64,000 nt of DNA. It comes from Erysipelotrichaceae bacterium OPF54. GTDB lineage: Bacteria > Bacillota_I > Bacilli_A > Erysipelotrichales > Erysipelotrichaceae. A program made the position numbers and the translations under genes. Below the pieces are notes generated by a model that had not been told where the DNA came from, did no database searches, and was given only the letters and a program-made list of their open reading frames with translations. Below are positions 62,242-64,000 of this stretch, piece by piece. Each line of letters opens with the position of its first letter. Within the stretch, counting starts at the first letter, position 1. Location: contig BQKD01000001.1 in assembly GCA_022834735.1 (NCBI GenBank), positions 2,767,659 to 2,831,658 on the forward strand, read 5' to 3'.

Positions 62242-62714
62242 TATGCGAGCCTTGGATCTCCGTTGGCCAGATAAATGATCCCGGTATGAATGAAGCCGTT
62301 GCGTCGGATACAATTCTGCATAAATACATTATCCTTATGCGTATCAATCTTTAAATTCGAACAGCGGGACTTGCAGTAGGATAAAATAAAATTTCCGATC
62401 CCTTTTGCCGTATGGGCAGACGCAACTTTGTGGACTGCCGCATACGGTTTTTCGTTCAGCCAGCAGCCGTCGATATATGTATATGTCGGATCTTCGCCAA
62501 AGATCAGAGCAAAGCTCCCTTCGATCTGTTCGTTGTTCTCCACCACATAAAGCTCGCCGTTTTCGATATTTTCAGCCAGATCGATCCGATTCGGCTTTCC
62601 TTCATTCCATTGATCCGGATTTCCGTGCGTATGCATGAAGGTCCGGGCATTTTCATAAAGGACATCCAGGATGTCCAGATCTTCATATCGCGCCTTTCTT
62701 ACCTTTCTTGTCAT
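62214..62714 (-). CDS. GNAT-family N-acetyltransferase
   Basis: 166 residues with the GNAT fold. KVASAHTAKGIGNFILSYCK near residue 95 carries the acetyl-CoA loop, followed by LKIDTHKDNVFMQNCIRRNG and the C-terminal strand FIHTGIIYL. The acceptor is unknown. The start overlaps the stop of the glycosyltransferase by 4 bases. Confidence 0.88.
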   Translation of the reverse strand: MTRKVRKARYEDLDILDVLYENARTFMHTHGNPDQWNEGKPNRIDLAENIENGELYVVENNEQIEGSFALIFGEDPTYTYIDGCWLNEKPYAAVHKVASAHTAKGIGNFILSYCKSRCSNLKIDTHKDNVFMQNCIRRNGFIHTGIIYLANGDPRLAYQFSKDENK

Positions 62715-63649
62715 TTCCAGTCAAGCTCCTTCTTTTTCCATCCGTATTTCCAGCAGGCAATCTGCAGCCACGCTCCGTAAGCCGCTTTCAGGATCCACGA
62801 TAGCCGGCTCCAGTCGATATGATCAGGAACAAAGACCGGATCCTCTTTTCTTTTCGTAATGAAAATGAGCGTGTAAATAATGACCATATCGGTGTTGTAG
62901 TAATTGATCGCATAATCGAACGTCTCGCCAGGCAAAGCCTTTTTGAGCTCTTCTTCCTGGTCGTGATACGCTTTACGCATATTGTACACAAAAGAAAGGC
63001 TCATATTATTCGTCAACGACCCGCTGTGCTGGACATAGTGATAATACCGGTTCGGTATTGCGGCAATTTTTTCTGCATTCAAAAACGTTTTATAAATGGT
63101 CCGCGTATCTTCGAACCCGGTCGCATGCGCAGGAAAACGGACATTCCGGAACGTATCAGCCTTGTACAGCTTGGCCCACGGGTAATTGTTGACTCCCTTG
63201 TTTTCAACAAGCTTGTGGATCGCTTCGATCCCTGTCATGGTCTGTTTTCCTGCGACCTTGCGCAGCAGCGGAAAATATTTAAAGTAATCCATACGGTATC
63301 CGCACAAGACGATATCGGCCTTGCAGCTGTTCATCGCAGCAACCATCGATCCGATCATTTCCGGATCGATCCAGTCATCGCTGTCGACAAAGGTCAGATA
63401 CGTTCCGGTCGCATGATCGAGCGCGCGGTTTCGTGTCGTGGAAATTCCGGCATTTTCATAGTTATATAAAAAGATATTTTTATGCGAGGCAGCATATTTT
63501 TCAGCAATTTCCTTAGATCCGTCTGTCGACCCGTCATTGATCAGGATCATTTCGATTTGCGGATACGTTTGAGCCAGGATCGAGTCAAGGCAGATAGCCA
63601 GATACTTTTCTACATTATATACGGGAATCAGCACGCTGACAGTTTCCAT
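62711..63649 (-). CDS. GT2 family glycosyltransferase
   Basis: 312 residues, GT-A fold. SVLIPVYNVEKYLAICLDSI at the N-terminus, then MILINDGSTDGSKEIAEKYA and the metal-binding LTFVDSDDWIDPE (DxD) near residue 90. It would add a sugar to a surface polymer. AAAGGAGAATGAATAA precedes the start. It follows the ABC permease gene by 14 bases in the same operon. Confidence 0.9.
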   Translation of the reverse strand: METVSVLIPVYNVEKYLAICLDSILAQTYPQIEMILINDGSTDGSKEIAEKYAASHKNIFLYNYENAGISTTRNRALDHATGTYLTFVDSDDWIDPEMIGSMVAAMNSCKADIVLCGYRMDYFKYFPLLRKVAGKQTMTGIEAIHKLVENKGVNNYPWAKLYKADTFRNVRFPAHATGFEDTRTIYKTFLNAEKIAAIPNRYYHYVQHSGSLTNNMSLSFVYNMRKAYHDQEEELKKALPGETFDYAINYYNTDMVIIYTLIFITKRKEDPVFVPDHIDWSRLSWILKAAYGAWLQIACWKYGWKKKELDWK

Positions 63650-63663
63650 TTATTCATTCTCCT

Positions 63664-64000
63664 TTACTTGAAGCAGATGCGGATCAGTTTTTTCACGAAC
63701 TGCTCATAGACAAACACGACAATGAGCAGCCACGCAGTCCACGCAAAAAGCGAAGCAATATCGATGTTCAGCTTGGCAATCTGCATGCTCCGTCCGATTC
63801 CTGAACGTACCTGCGAAAGGATCTCAGCCATGACCCCGACCTTGAAGCCTAACGAGGAAACAGAAATCAGAGCGCTGCCCAGATCCGGCTTGAGCAGTGG
63901 CAGATATATTTTTTTAAGCAGATAGAGCCGCGGCTGCGAATATACAGCAAATAGATCCTTCCACTCCTGTCCGATCTGCACGAGCGAATCGGCACAGGCC
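63664..64000 (-). CDS. ABC transporter permease (SsuC/TauC type), C-terminal part
   Basis: About 112 codons of a binding-protein-dependent permease that starts beyond the window. The cytoplasmic EAA loop is recognisable (YLPLLKPDLGSALISVSSLG, then KVGVMAEILS). Membrane segments follow (ASLFAWTAWLLIVVFVYEQF). It is similar to nitrate/sulfonate/taurine-type permeases. No ligand can be named. Confidence 0.75.
   Translation of the reverse strand, partial: ACADSLVQIGQEWKDLFAVYSQPRLYLLKKIYLPLLKPDLGSALISVSSLGFKVGVMAEILSQVRSGIGRSMQIAKLNIDIASLFAWTAWLLIVVFVYEQFVKKLIRICFK

Overview
The window comes from a low-to-mid GC Firmicute, most likely a gut anaerobe of the Erysipelotrichaceae/Erysipelotrichia. 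The reasons are gene content (mannose- and cellobiose-type PTS, LPXTG pili with a class C sortase, PopT/DUF368, RimO, YhaM, adenine deaminase), AAGGAGG-type ribosome binding sites and abundant intrinsic terminators. The genus is not assigned. No rRNA, tRNA or CRISPR array was seen.

Layout. 1-903: start of a polyamine-type ABC ATPase gene and its XRE-cupin regulator. 1.1-4.8 kb: beta-glucoside module (lone EIIC, RpiR/MurR regulator, 6-phospho-beta-glucosidase), with matching palindromes in two promoter regions. 4.9-13 kb: small protein, PopT, MurB, a complete IS200/IS605 element (TnpA, TnpB, probable omega-RNA), DUF308 protein, MATE pump, MalQ. 13.3-21.3 kb: aromatic amino acid cluster. pheA, an aminotransferase and a MocR-type regulator read leftward; aroB-aroC-aroA-tyrA read rightward with three 4-base stop/start overlaps. 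21.3-26.2 kb: small unknown genes, a two-gene ThrE-like exporter whose large subunit is frameshifted, an M20 amidohydrolase and adenine deaminase. 26.5-27.7 kb: graveyard of ISL3 and IS66 fragments around a long hairpin.

27.8-42.5 kb: leftward surface-pilus operon (signal peptidase I, large tip adhesin, major pilin, class C sortase, minor pilin-like protein, two TasA/camelysin-like proteins, two membrane-anchored surface proteins). The adhesin gene is split by a 3.3-kb transposon (38016-41336) encoding a zinc-finger/HTH protein, a DDE integrase, an AAA+ ATPase and a small protein. Terminal TGTAG/CTACA and a 6-bp target duplication are visible, and excision in silico restores one 1317-residue frame.

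42.9-44.9 kb: Rpn/PD-(D/E)XK nuclease gene with an internal SD-ATG, followed by partial copies of its C-terminal tail. 44.9-52.5 kb: one long leftward operon: GT4 glycosyltransferase, UPF0104 membrane protein, a GT4-RecX fusion, YhaM, RimO, an 82-residue protein, a uracil/hypoxanthine-DNA glycosylase-like protein and dUTPase. 52.6-56.2 kb: mannose-family PTS operon (IIA, IIB, IIC, IID, small membrane protein) followed by two near-identical intergenic elements that look like tandem small-RNA genes. 56.5-57.6 kb: phosphoesterase and an unknown gene. 57.6-61.1 kb: AT-rich phage replication-module remnant. 61.4-64 kb: NlpC/P60-type hydrolase, GNAT acetyltransferase, GT2 glycosyltransferase and an ABC permease running off the end.

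The least ordinary items are the interrupted adhesin and its transposon, the nuclease with tandem C-terminal mini-genes, the paired sRNA candidates beside the mannose PTS, and the GT4-RecX fusion.
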